A DNA stretch of 7,377 bases from JADFUZ01 sp034430415 (GCA_034430415.1 DAOUEN010000004.1:1-7377), one strand, 5' to 3'. Positions 1 to 6,173 are shown, counted from the first letter of the stretch. Notes: generated by a model not told the origin, from the letters alone. Translations and numbers: made by a program.

Positions 1-119
1 TCCGGGTCGAAATGGAGGTGCATGTCTATGGATCCCGTGAGCAGCCTCCCCACCGGCGAATCATCGATTCTCCCGGGCAAGTGGAGCTCGTGGTCTCTTG
101 CGTAGCTAGTCTCTGTCAT
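1..119 (-). CDS. Amidohydrolase-like protein, N-terminal part (runs off the left edge)
   Basis: The minus-strand frame from the ATG at 119-117 stays open to the window edge and gives 39 residues, ending in GSIDMHLHFDP. The His-x-His pair (H34, H36) after a hydrophobic strand and an Asp is the first metal-ligand motif of the amidohydrolase superfamily, whose members hydrolyse amide or related bonds with one or two metal ions in a TIM barrel. The form of the motif recalls the uncharacterised DUF6282-type members, but the rest of the barrel is outside the window, so the subfamily and substrate are open. The start is fixed by a perfect Shine-Dalgarno AGGAGGT (131-125) five bases upstream. The gene lies 117 bases after the dehydrogenase on the same strand and probably belongs to the same transcription unit. 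Confidence 0.72.
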   Translation of the reverse strand, partial: MTETSYARDHELHLPGRIDDSPVGRLLTGSIDMHLHFDP

Positions 120-124
120 TCGCT

Positions 125-131
125 ACCTCCT
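125..131 (-). promoter_or_regulatory. Shine-Dalgarno site that decides the amidohydrolase start
   Basis: On the minus strand AGGAGGT lies five bases before the ATG at 119. It is a full-strength ribosome binding site. It supports this frame over the competing 44-codon frame at 240-106, which has no such site. Confidence 0.7.
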
Positions 132-236
132 GTATGGCTTGCCGTTGGCACACCATGCGAATCCGGTCGGCGTATGCTGCTTGCAGGGTCCTGTTCTCGA
201 TTGCGGTGCCATTCCATCTTTCTTGCCGGGGCAGGT

Positions 237-1271
237 TCATATAAGTGGTGCCCGAAGCCTCTCCAGCTTTGTCTGGAACCCCGGCCTGTCCCAGACCTCC
301 CGGTTCACCAGCAGCTCGGGTATCTCTCCTCGGATGATCCGCGAGACCTGTTCGACGATCTCGTTCATTTGACCCATGAACATCTGGTCCGTCCAACCCA
401 GGGCGTGGGGAGTGACTATGACGTTGTCCATCTTGAGCAGCGGGTTATCGGGCGCTGTGGGCTCCTGTTCGAAGGCGTCTATTCCAGCGCCTCGTATCCA
501 GCCTTCTCGCAGGGCCCTTATCAGCGCAGCTTCATCCACGATGGGCCCGCGCGCCGTGTTTATGAGAAATGCCGTGTTCTTCATCCTGGCCAGTTCCCTC
601 TCTCCGACCAGATGGTGGGTGCTCTCGTTCAGAGGGCAGCCGATGTTCAGGAAGTCTGATTCAGCCAGGACGGTGTCCATGTCCACAAGCTCAACGTCGA
701 CATCGGCCACGGCCCCCGGAGCGACATAGGGGTCATAGGCCACGTGCTTCATGCCTAGAGGTCTGGCTAGAACGAACATCTCGTGGCCGATGTTTCCCAC
801 ACCTATGGAGCCAAGCGTCTTCCCCTGCAATCCGTAGCCGTGGTACCCGGCCTTCTCCGCCCATCGGCCCTGGCGAGCCAGCGCGTCCTTGGTCAGCAGG
901 CGTGTGCTCAGCGCCAGTATGAAGGTGAGTATCGCTGCTGCCATCGGGCGACGGACTGCAACCGGGGTGATGCACAGCGCCACGTTCGCCTTGGTCATGG
1001 CCGGGACATCAATCATGTCGTAGCCTACCCCGGTGCGGTGAATGGAGAGAAAGCGTTCATTCCCAGCCAGGCTGCGTTGAGTCCATTTCGGCCTGAGGCT
1101 GATGACCATATCCAGGCCCTCTATCTGCGCCGGAGTGATTTCCGGCAGGTGCTCCTGGAACACCCTGTACTCGACCTCAGGGACCTCATCCAGCATCTTC
1201 AGGCCGGGGCCGGGGATGATGAATGTCCCCTCTTTATCGAACAGATCCCTGGTGATTCCGATTCTGGGCAT
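237..1271 (-). CDS. D-isomer-specific 2-hydroxyacid dehydrogenase (NAD-dependent)
   Basis: This is a 344-residue protein of the D-2-hydroxyacid dehydrogenase family, which interconverts 2-hydroxy and 2-oxo acids with NAD(H) in the cytoplasm. The split substrate-binding domain occupies about residues 1-105 and 300-344. The Rossmann domain lies between, with the GxGxxG loop at G157, G159 and G162 and an Asp (D180) at the end of the second strand that favours NAD over NADP. The catalytic set is visible: R241 in NTARGP, an acidic residue in DAFEQEP (E268 or E270), and H289 in TPHA. The segment VRRPMAAAI (106-114) has Ala where many relatives have Glu in AEH, a known variation among less-studied branches. 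The ATG at 1271 follows AGGAGG with nine bases between. The gene follows the aldolase on the same strand, which suggests a linked oxo-acid pathway. The family includes phosphoglycerate, glyoxylate and lactate dehydrogenases, so the substrate is unknown. Confidence 0.93.
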   Translation of the reverse strand: MPRIGITRDLFDKEGTFIIPGPGLKMLDEVPEVEYRVFQEHLPEITPAQIEGLDMVISLRPKWTQRSLAGNERFLSIHRTGVGYDMIDVPAMTKANVALCITPVAVRRPMAAAILTFILALSTRLLTKDALARQGRWAEKAGYHGYGLQGKTLGSIGVGNIGHEMFVLARPLGMKHVAYDPYVAPGAVADVDVELVDMDTVLAESDFLNIGCPLNESTHHLVGERELARMKNTAFLINTARGPIVDEAALIRALREGWIRGAGIDAFEQEPTAPDNPLLKMDNVIVTPHALGWTDQMFMGQMNEIVEQVSRIIRGEIPELLVNREVWDRPGFQTKLERLRAPLI

Positions 1272-1307
1272 ACCGTCTTTCCTCCTGATCTACGGTCCTC
1301 CCGTATA

Positions 1308-1357
1308 GTCAACCTGCGTCCATGTCGGAGCCTCACCGCAGCTGAGGCAAGGTTGAC
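1308..1357 (-). repeat. Nested inverted repeats in the aldolase-dehydrogenase gap
   Basis: The outer arms GTCAACCT (1308-1315) and AGGTTGAC (1350-1357) are perfect 8-base complements. Inside them GCCTCA (1330-1335) and TGAGGC (1343-1348) form a 6-bp hairpin with a 7-base loop. No U-run follows on the minus strand, so this is not an intrinsic terminator. It could be an operator pair or a folded leader of the dehydrogenase mRNA. Only the complementarity is observed. Confidence 0.45.
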
Positions 1358-1371
1358 ATAAAGTGCATTGT

Positions 1372-2193
1372 CTAGCTCACCAGTGTTTTGGCCTCCTCGA
1401 TGATGGGACGCAGCCTATCCACATTTCCGTCTCTAACGTAGCCCAGTATGAATACCTGGTACCCTTCCTGAGCCCACCTGGCACAGCCTTTGGGTGGAAA
1501 AGCGCCGATGCCCGCCACCTTGCCGGCGTCCCGGCATATCCCGACCACTTCCTTCAGCTTCTCTTCCAGAAACGGCGCCCTGTTGATGTCCGCCCTGAGA
1601 GCGCCGGGGTCGATGCCGCCGATATTGAGCGCGAGGTCATTAGTTCCCACTATCGCTCCTGTTACTCCTTCCAGCCTCAGAATCTGACGCAGGTTGCTGA
1701 TATTCAACAGGCTTTCGGTTTGAGGGAAGAGCATGGTGTTGTTGTTGACATACTCAGTCAGGGCAAGCAAGGGAAGCTCAGCGGGGTCCTGGAAGTCGAG
1801 CAAGTAAGGGCTCAAGCCGATCCCCGACCCCCTATGCCCGACTGGAGGGAAATAGGCCTGATCAACCGCGTACGCCGCTTCCTCCGCCGTGCTGACCTGC
1901 GGGAGCATCAAGCCGTTAACACCGGAATCGAGGTAGCACCTGAAATTGGCGAAGCTTTCCTCGGGCCTCATTAATATGGGAATATCCGTTTCCCTGGCAG
2001 CCCGAATATACGAATAGATGGTTTCCTTGCCTACCAGGCTATGTTCGTTGTCCACCATGACGAAGTCGTAGCCGAAATCCTTCAGTGCCTTTACGGTGTT
2101 CTCGGGGTCGTTTCCCGGCCCCAGGAGGGGGCCGAAGACCTTCTTGCCTGCCTGCAACTGCAACTTGAAGTTGTACGCCAGGTTCTCCTGCAT
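1372..2193 (-). CDS. HpcH/HpaI-family aldolase/citrate lyase-like protein
   Basis: This 273-residue protein is of full family length. The family comprises metal-dependent class II aldolases that form or cleave 2-oxo acids, such as 4-hydroxy-2-oxoheptanedioate aldolase (HpaI), which yields pyruvate and an aldehyde. Features match HpaI in order: DFVMVDNEH with the catalytic-type His (H51), LMRPEE with the substrate Arg (R76), a glycine-rich GVNGLMLPQV strand (91-100), the loop PPVGHRGSG (116-124), the metal Glu in FPQTES (E160) and the metal Asp in GTNDLA (D186). The ATG at 2193 has AAGGAGGA about six bases upstream. It is the first gene of the group shared with the dehydrogenase and amidohydrolase, and a 148-base gap with a possible promoter and operator separates it from comEC. 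The sequence is clearly not HpaI itself (for example DNEH instead of the common DxEH, and QTES instead of QIET), so the aldehyde partner is unknown. Confidence 0.9.
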   Translation of the reverse strand: MQENLAYNFKLQLQAGKKVFGPLLGPGNDPENTVKALKDFGYDFVMVDNEHSLVGKETIYSYIRAARETDIPILMRPEESFANFRCYLDSGVNGLMLPQVSTAEEAAYAVDQAYFPPVGHRGSGIGLSPYLLDFQDPAELPLLALTEYVNNNTMLFPQTESLLNISNLRQILRLEGVTGAIVGTNDLALNIGGIDPGALRADINRAPFLEEKLKEVVGICRDAGKVAGIGAFPPKGCARWAQEGYQVFILGYVRDGNVDRLRPIIEEAKTLVS

Positions 2194-2243
2194 ACGAGTC
2201 CTCCTTGGCTACGTTTCCCGTGCTACCAGGCCGTATCCGCATC

Positions 2244-2277
2244 CTGCTGGCTCGCAGGGTTTGCCAGCAGAAGTATA
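2244..2277 (-). promoter_or_regulatory. Possible promoter -10 and operator-like dyad upstream of the aldolase gene
   Basis: On the minus strand a TATACT hexamer (2277-2272, 5 of 6 consensus bases) is followed at once by the perfect inverted repeat CTGCTGGC / GCCAGCAG (2270-2263 and 2251-2244) around an 11-base centre. The dyad would cover the transcription start and first transcribed bases, a usual place for a repressor operator or a 5' hairpin. No convincing -35 hexamer lies 16-18 bases upstream of TATACT, so the promoter would be weak or activator-dependent. Confidence 0.35.
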
Positions 2278-2341
2278 CACCCTTTCGCGGCAGAAATTGC
2301 CTTGCCGGATGAGCCGGGGGAGAGTTCTTCGAGGTCTGCCC

Positions 2342-4753
2342 CTATTCCTCTGTCTTCACCCACAGCTTCTCTCCATCTGTGGTGAACTCGATAGTGCCAC
2401 TTCCCGATGTCAGGTAGACTGCGGCCTGGCCTAGCTCTTTCTCCAACCTCTGTAGCACCTCGGGACTGGGGTGACCGAAGGGGTTATCCGCCCCGACTGA
2501 AATCACAGCTATGTCGGGGTCTACGGCAGCCAGGAACTGCGGACAGGTAGACGTCTTGCTGCCGTGGTGTGCCACCTTTAGCACCGTGCTTCTCAGCCCG
2601 AGTCGCTGCCTGACCAACTCGAACTCGGCTTCTTCCCTGATGTCAGCGGTAAACAGGAAGCTAACCTTGCCGTAGCTCAGCCTCAGCGCTATCCCATTGT
2701 TGTCGACGTCGCTGCTGGTTCCCTGGAAGAGATGCAGTGGTGGATTGAGAATCTGTAACTTGAGTCCCTCTCCCAGGTCTATCTCCTGCCCTGCCCTGGC
2801 TATACTGTGCTCGATCTCCTGCTGTTCAACGACGGCAAGCCATTCTTGATAAGCAGCGGAATCGTAGGACACCCCCGGCTCCAGCACCTGCTTCACCTTG
2901 TACCCCTGTAGTACCTCCACCAGACCGGCGATGTGGTCGGTGTGAGGTTGGGTGGATACCATCAGGTGTATTGTCTTGTCCCAGAAGGGCAGCTTCTCGC
3001 CCAGCGCCAGGTTTATCCTTTGGGGGTCAGGGCCACCGTCAATTAGTATGTTGTGGTGATTCGGCGTTCGGACAAGTATGGCGTCGCCCTGGCCTACATC
3101 AAGAAAGCTGACATGGAGCCTGTCATCAGGCATGGTGAGAACTACAGACCAGACCAGGATGCTGACTATGAGAAGGGGAGGGAGGAGCCACTTCTTGCGA
3201 GGCCGTAGCCAGGCCATCGCCTTCGTCGAAAAGGCTAATCCGGGAAGCGAGGTGGACGGTTGTCTCCTTCTTGTGAGGAGCGTCACCGCCGCCGCAAGCA
3301 CAACGTAATACACGCACACGGGCCAGGCGGAAGGAGTGGCTACCTGCAGTGAGGCATGGGGCAGGGCGTCGAATCCCTGAACTACCACCAGCAGGTAGCT
3401 GAGGAACAGCCAGGATATCCACCCCAGCGTTTGAGCGACAAGTGGAGCAAGAAGACCGGCGAAAGCGACCAGCGCCGAGGTTATGATTATGGCAGGAAGG
3501 GCGGGCAGCGAGAACAGCGTCGCCGGCAGTGCCACCAGTGAGACTATGCCGAAGTGGTAGGCTGTGACCGGCCATACTGCTGCGATAGCTGCCAGGCTGA
3601 GGGCAAGGGCGTCGGTCACCATGCCGGCTGTTGCTACGATTGCTTCTCTGTCGCCAGACAAGGCGGCAACCCCTTTCCTGCCCCACTCCTGGAAATGAGG
3701 ATAGAGGAAAATGAGCCCGGTCATAGCCAGGAAGCTGAGTTGAAAGGAAACACTCCACAGAATCTGTGGGTTGATGCCCACCATGACCGCGGCAGCAAAT
3801 GCCAGGGCGGTGATAGCGCTTCGCTGCCTTCCCAGAAGCTCAGCCGCCAGGAATACGGTGCCCATGATCGCGCCGCGTATCACCGGCGGGCGCATGCCGG
3901 TGAGCAGCGCGTAGAGCCAGACGGCCAGGAGGGCGAGCCAGATATATATGTGGCGCTGCCTGCCGAAGGCAAAGATAGCGAGGCTGAGAACCATGCCGAT
4001 GACGATAGCGATATGGAGGCCGGAGATGGCCAGGAGGTGCGCCGTCCCGGTCCGGGAGAAGACCTGAGTCAGGGCGTAAGGTATGTTGCTCCTTATGCCC
4101 AGCAGGATGCCTTGCGCCAGCGAGCCTTGCGGCTCAGGCAGGGCTCTGGCCAGGGAGTCCGAGAGGCTTTCCCTGAAGGAGTACAGCCATTGTAGGGGCT
4201 TGCAGCCTCTGCCCGTGTCCAGGACCTCTATTTCAGGATAATAGATGATGGAGTGGATACCCTGATGAGCCAGGTAACCCTTGTAGTCGAAGCCGTCGAA
4301 CTGCCCGGGCGTCTGTAGCTCTCCGCTCACCTGGAGCACATCTCCGTAGTAGTAGCGCGGGTATGCCGGTACTCTTATCAGGGTGCTCCCCGATATCTCC
4401 CTTCTGGTCCCGTCTATGGCTATGTCGTGGGCGGCAAGGGTCAGCTGGCAGAAAGTGCCTCTGGTGTAGGGCTCTTCCGATACCATGCCTCGGATGTCAA
4501 CCGTTCCCGTGTCGTTGTAGTAGCAGAGAGAATGCTGGTCGATCCGGGGCTGGCTTGACGGGAAACGCAGGGCGCCGCCGATGAGGGCCAAGAGGAACAA
4601 GCCGGCCAGTACCAGGTGCTTGCGCCTGCTGGGGAAAAAGGGTAGAAGCAGAAAGGGGACGAGCCCGAGGGACAGGATGGGCAGCGGCAGGCCGTCTCCC
4701 GAGCCCAGAAATATGCCACCTACCCAGGCGCAGCTAACGTAGAGCAGCCACAT
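2342..4753 (-). CDS. comEC: ComEC/Rec2 family competence channel protein
   Basis: This 803-residue polytopic membrane protein carries transforming single-stranded DNA across the cytoplasmic membrane. The family layout is complete. Two or three N-terminal membrane helices (about 1-65) lead into an OB-like DUF4131 region (about 80-180). The Competence domain follows with many helices (about 205-500), including HLLAISGLHI (239-248) and the usual TGMRPPVIRG stretch (285-294). After a last helix (523-540) comes a C-terminal metallo-beta-lactamase-like domain (546-795) with FLDVGQGD (550-557), IDGG (571-574), FTADI (701-705), AHHGSKTS (728-735) and GHPSP (760-764). Its metal motif reads TQPHTDH (601-607), so the first His of HxHxDH is Gln602; the codon is CAA. 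The ATG at 4753 lies 11 bases after comEA, with AGGAG overlapping the comEA stop codon, so the two genes are probably translated from one mRNA. Confidence 0.96.
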   Translation of the reverse strand: MWLLYVSCAWVGGIFLGSGDGLPLPILSLGLVPFLLLPFFPSRRKHLVLAGLFLLALIGGALRFPSSQPRIDQHSLCYYNDTGTVDIRGMVSEEPYTRGTFCQLTLAAHDIAIDGTRREISGSTLIRVPAYPRYYYGDVLQVSGELQTPGQFDGFDYKGYLAHQGIHSIIYYPEIEVLDTGRGCKPLQWLYSFRESLSDSLARALPEPQGSLAQGILLGIRSNIPYALTQVFSRTGTAHLLAISGLHIAIVIGMVLSLAIFAFGRQRHIYIWLALLAVWLYALLTGMRPPVIRGAIMGTVFLAAELLGRQRSAITALAFAAAVMVGINPQILWSVSFQLSFLAMTGLIFLYPHFQEWGRKGVAALSGDREAIVATAGMVTDALALSLAAIAAVWPVTAYHFGIVSLVALPATLFSLPALPAIIITSALVAFAGLLAPLVAQTLGWISWLFLSYLLVVVQGFDALPHASLQVATPSAWPVCVYYVVLAAAVTLLTRRRQPSTSLPGLAFSTKAMAWLRPRKKWLLPPLLIVSILVWSVVLTMPDDRLHVSFLDVGQGDAILVRTPNHHNILIDGGPDPQRINLALGEKLPFWDKTIHLMVSTQPHTDHIAGLVEVLQGYKVKQVLEPGVSYDSAAYQEWLAVVEQQEIEHSIARAGQEIDLGEGLKLQILNPPLHLFQGTSSDVDNNGIALRLSYGKVSFLFTADIREEAEFELVRQRLGLRSTVLKVAHHGSKTSTCPQFLAAVDPDIAVISVGADNPFGHPSPEVLQRLEKELGQAAVYLTSGSGTIEFTTDGEKLWVKTEE

Positions 4754-4764
4754 AGGATGGGCTC

Positions 4765-5271
4765 CTAGTCCGATACTGTCACGTAGCCCCTTATCTGCTC
4801 GAGGGTCTCTTGCCCGATGCCTTCGACTTTGAGCAGGTCCTCTATGCGCTTGAAGGGCCCGGCTTCGCTGCGGTAGTCCACAATAGCCTGCGCCCTGGTT
4901 TCGCCGATGCCCGGCAACGCTTCAAGCAGCCAGGGGTCAGCCCGGTTCAGGTCTATCTTCTGTGGGGATCGGCCTTCGCCTTCTTCAGGAACGTAGATGG
5001 CGATGTGTGAGAGGTCGGCGCCGGGCTTAAGTCCGGCGTCTGAAAGAAGAGCCGCCAGGGTGTCGTCTTCCGTGAGGTGGTAAGACCCCGGGTTGGAGAC
5101 GGCGCCATTGATGAAGACCTCGCCGGCTAGCTCGGGAGGTGCTGTCTGAGGCAGTGTGATCTCCAGCGGCTGGCTCTTGCTGTGTTCCAGGGCTAGTGCT
5201 ACGCCCCCGGCTATTGCGGCAACGACCAGAAGAACCGTCGTCAGCAGGTAGAATCTGTCAGTCCAGCCCAC
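4765..5271 (-). CDS. comEA: ComEA family DNA-binding competence protein
   Basis: This 168-residue protein is the double-stranded DNA receptor of natural transformation, anchored on the outer face of the membrane, and it hands DNA to ComEC. A short N-terminus and one membrane helix (about 7-28) are followed by an SLBB-like domain (about 50-95, with EVFINGAVSNPGSYHL) and a C-terminal tandem helix-hairpin-helix domain (105-166) with PGIG (120-123) and GIG (151-153), the signature DNA-contact hairpins. Length and order match full-length ComEA. The start is the GTG at 5271-5269, only two codons after an in-frame TAG. No good Shine-Dalgarno precedes it, and a TAGAAT hexamer (5280-5275) lies three bases upstream, so the mRNA leader is very short or the true start lies slightly inside. 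No comEB gene is present. comEC follows directly. Confidence 0.93.
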   Translation of the reverse strand: MGWTDRFYLLTTVLLVVAAIAGGVALALEHSKSQPLEITLPQTAPPELAGEVFINGAVSNPGSYHLTEDDTLAALLSDAGLKPGADLSHIAIYVPEEGEGRSPQKIDLNRADPWLLEALPGIGETRAQAIVDYRSEAGPFKRIEDLLKVEGIGQETLEQIRGYVTVSD

Positions 5272-5285
5272 GGGATTCTACTTTG

Positions 5286-5314
5286 TTGGTAATTCGCCTG
5301 CTCTGAGGTAAAAT
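5286..5314 (+). promoter_or_regulatory. Predicted sigma70-type promoter of smpB-ssrA
   Basis: TTGGTA (5286-5291) and TAAAAT (5309-5314) are separated by exactly 17 bases and match the -35 and -10 consensus at 4 and 5 positions of 6. The expected transcription start, about seven bases downstream, falls at or next to the smpB ATG (5321), implying a leaderless or nearly leaderless mRNA. The only Shine-Dalgarno-like bases (GAGG, 5305-5308) are 12 bases from the ATG and overlap the promoter. Confidence 0.55.
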
Positions 5315-5320
5315 CTGCCT

Positions 5321-5782
5321 ATGGGAAGGGATTCCAAAACGATAGCCGTTAACCGCAAAGCTTATCACGATTATCATATCGAGGAAACCTTTGAGGCCGG
5401 CATTGTGCTCAAGGGGTCTGAGATCAAGTCCATCCGTGATGGAAAAGTGAACCTGCGCGACGCTTATGCCAAGCCGGAGAAAGGCGAACTGTGGCTGTTC
5501 AATAGCCACATTGCGTCCTACGATCCCGCCAGCCATAACAGCCACGAGCCACTCAGGCCTCGCAAGCTCCTGCTTCACAGAAAGGAGATTGACGGCCTGA
5601 TAGGTGTGGTGATGCAGAAACGTTTGACCCTGGTTCCTCTGAAGCTGTATATTAAACACGGGGTCGCGAAGATAGAGCTGGGAGTTGGCAAGGGGAAGAA
5701 GCTTTACGACAAACGCCAGGCGATTGCCCGCCGGCAGGTGGATAGGGAGATGGAGCGGGCGATAAAACAGATAAGGAGGTGA
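5321..5782 (+). CDS. smpB: SsrA-binding protein SmpB
   Basis: This 153-residue protein is SmpB, the small cytoplasmic partner of tmRNA. It binds the tRNA-like domain, delivers tmRNA to stalled ribosomes and mimics the anticodon arm in the decoding site. The whole family pattern is present: IAVNRKAYHDYHIEETFEAG (8-27), the KGSEIKSIRDGKVNL strand region (31-45), LRPRKLLLH (78-86), LVPLKLYI (104-111) and GKGKKLYDKR (123-132). A basic C-terminal tail (133-153) normally becomes helical in the mRNA channel. The ATG at 5321 gives the usual family start, and no other start fits. The stop codon is embedded in AGGAGGTGA. The gene is divergent from comEA and lies 29 bases upstream of ssrA, a common pairing that places both trans-translation components in one locus. 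Confidence 0.97.
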   Translation: MGRDSKTIAVNRKAYHDYHIEETFEAGIVLKGSEIKSIRDGKVNLRDAYAKPEKGELWLFNSHIASYDPASHNSHEPLRPRKLLLHRKEIDGLIGVVMQKRLTLVPLKLYIKHGVAKIELGVGKGKKLYDKRQAIARRQVDREMERAIKQIRR

Positions 5783-5811
5783 CTGATAGGCAGAGTTAGG
5801 CCAAAGACTAC

Positions 5812-6163
5812 GGGGGCGCGTGGCTTCGACGGGGAACGGCCTACAGGATTGCAAGCTGAGGTGCCACTGACCTCACAAAACAAGTGGCAAAAAACAACTG
5901 CCAACGACGCAGTACCAATCGCAGCCTAACTAAAGGTTGCGCGCCCAACCTGACCTCTCCTCGGTGGGTCGGGATTGGGTGTCAGAAAATCGAGGTGCTT
6001 CAGTCCCGATGTCGATAGGGATTGACTAAGAAACATCGGCTGGTCTGACTGGATTCGGTCAGCAGATGAGAGTCGGACGAGACAAAAGGAGCTGACTAAG
6101 CTTGTAGGATATCCTGGCAACCTTTTTCTGGACGGGGAGTTCAACTCTCCCCCGCCTCCACCA
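5812..6163 (+). ncRNA. ssrA: Transfer-messenger RNA (tmRNA, SsrA)
   Basis: This 352-base gene has both tRNA-like ends. The 5' GGGGGCG (5812-5818) pairs with CGCCUCC (6153-6159), with a G-U as the third pair and a discriminator A and encoded CCA (6160-6163) after it. The 5' region has the typical CUUCGACGGGG. The T-arm loop UUCAACU (6140-6146) closes a stem of up to 6 bp (6134-6139 with 6147-6152). Pseudoknot PK1 can be traced: UGAGGU (5857-5862) pairs with ACCUCA (5870-5875), and GCCACU (5863-5868) pairs with AGUGGC (5883-5888). The tag frame follows at 5900. The conserved GACUAAGCUUGUAG near 6090-6110 and several stems downstream of the tag fit the PK2-PK4 region. tmRNA is charged with alanine and rescues ribosomes stalled on broken mRNAs together with SmpB. 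Confidence 0.97.
5900..5929 (+). other. tmRNA tag-peptide reading frame (ANDAVPIAA)
   Basis: Starting at GCC (5900), the frame reads Ala-Asn-Asp-Ala-Val-Pro-Ile-Ala-Ala and ends in TAA (5927-5929). It starts 11 bases after the last PK1 pair. The bases just before it and its GCC-AAC-GAC opening parallel the well-known GCA-AAC-GAC start of the Escherichia coli tag. With the alanine carried by tmRNA, the added peptide would be A-ANDAVPIAA. The small hydrophobic end (IAA) is the type of degron read by ClpXP and other proteases. The resume codon is inferred by comparison; starting one codon to either side is less likely. Confidence 0.8.
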
Positions 6164-6173
6164 GTAAATTAAC

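Noticed and set aside
106..240. 44-codon minus-strand frame whose ATG overlaps the dehydrogenase stop codon (ATGA)
   Set aside because: The overlap suggests coupling, but there is no ribosome site, the product resembles nothing, and it runs into the better supported amidohydrolase start at 119, which has a perfect Shine-Dalgarno.
12..659. Long plus-strand open frame of 215 codons
   Set aside because: It lies antisense to the dehydrogenase and amidohydrolase genes, has no recognisable domain, and is rich in residues typical of reverse-frame reading of GC-rich genes.
2290..2341. Possible terminator after comEC
   Set aside because: Only a short CCGG-based dyad is present and no U-run follows on the minus strand.
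3554..4195. Plus-strand open frame of 213 codons
   Set aside because: It is antisense to the comEC membrane region; the composition is that of a shadow frame and no motif is present.
5783..5811. Separate promoter for ssrA
   Set aside because: No paired -35 and -10 hexamers at usable spacing could be found; joint transcription with smpB explains the layout.
5258..5854. Minus-strand open frame of 198 codons across smpB and the tmRNA start
   Set aside because: It covers the unmistakable smpB gene and the 5' end of ssrA on the other strand and has no family resemblance.
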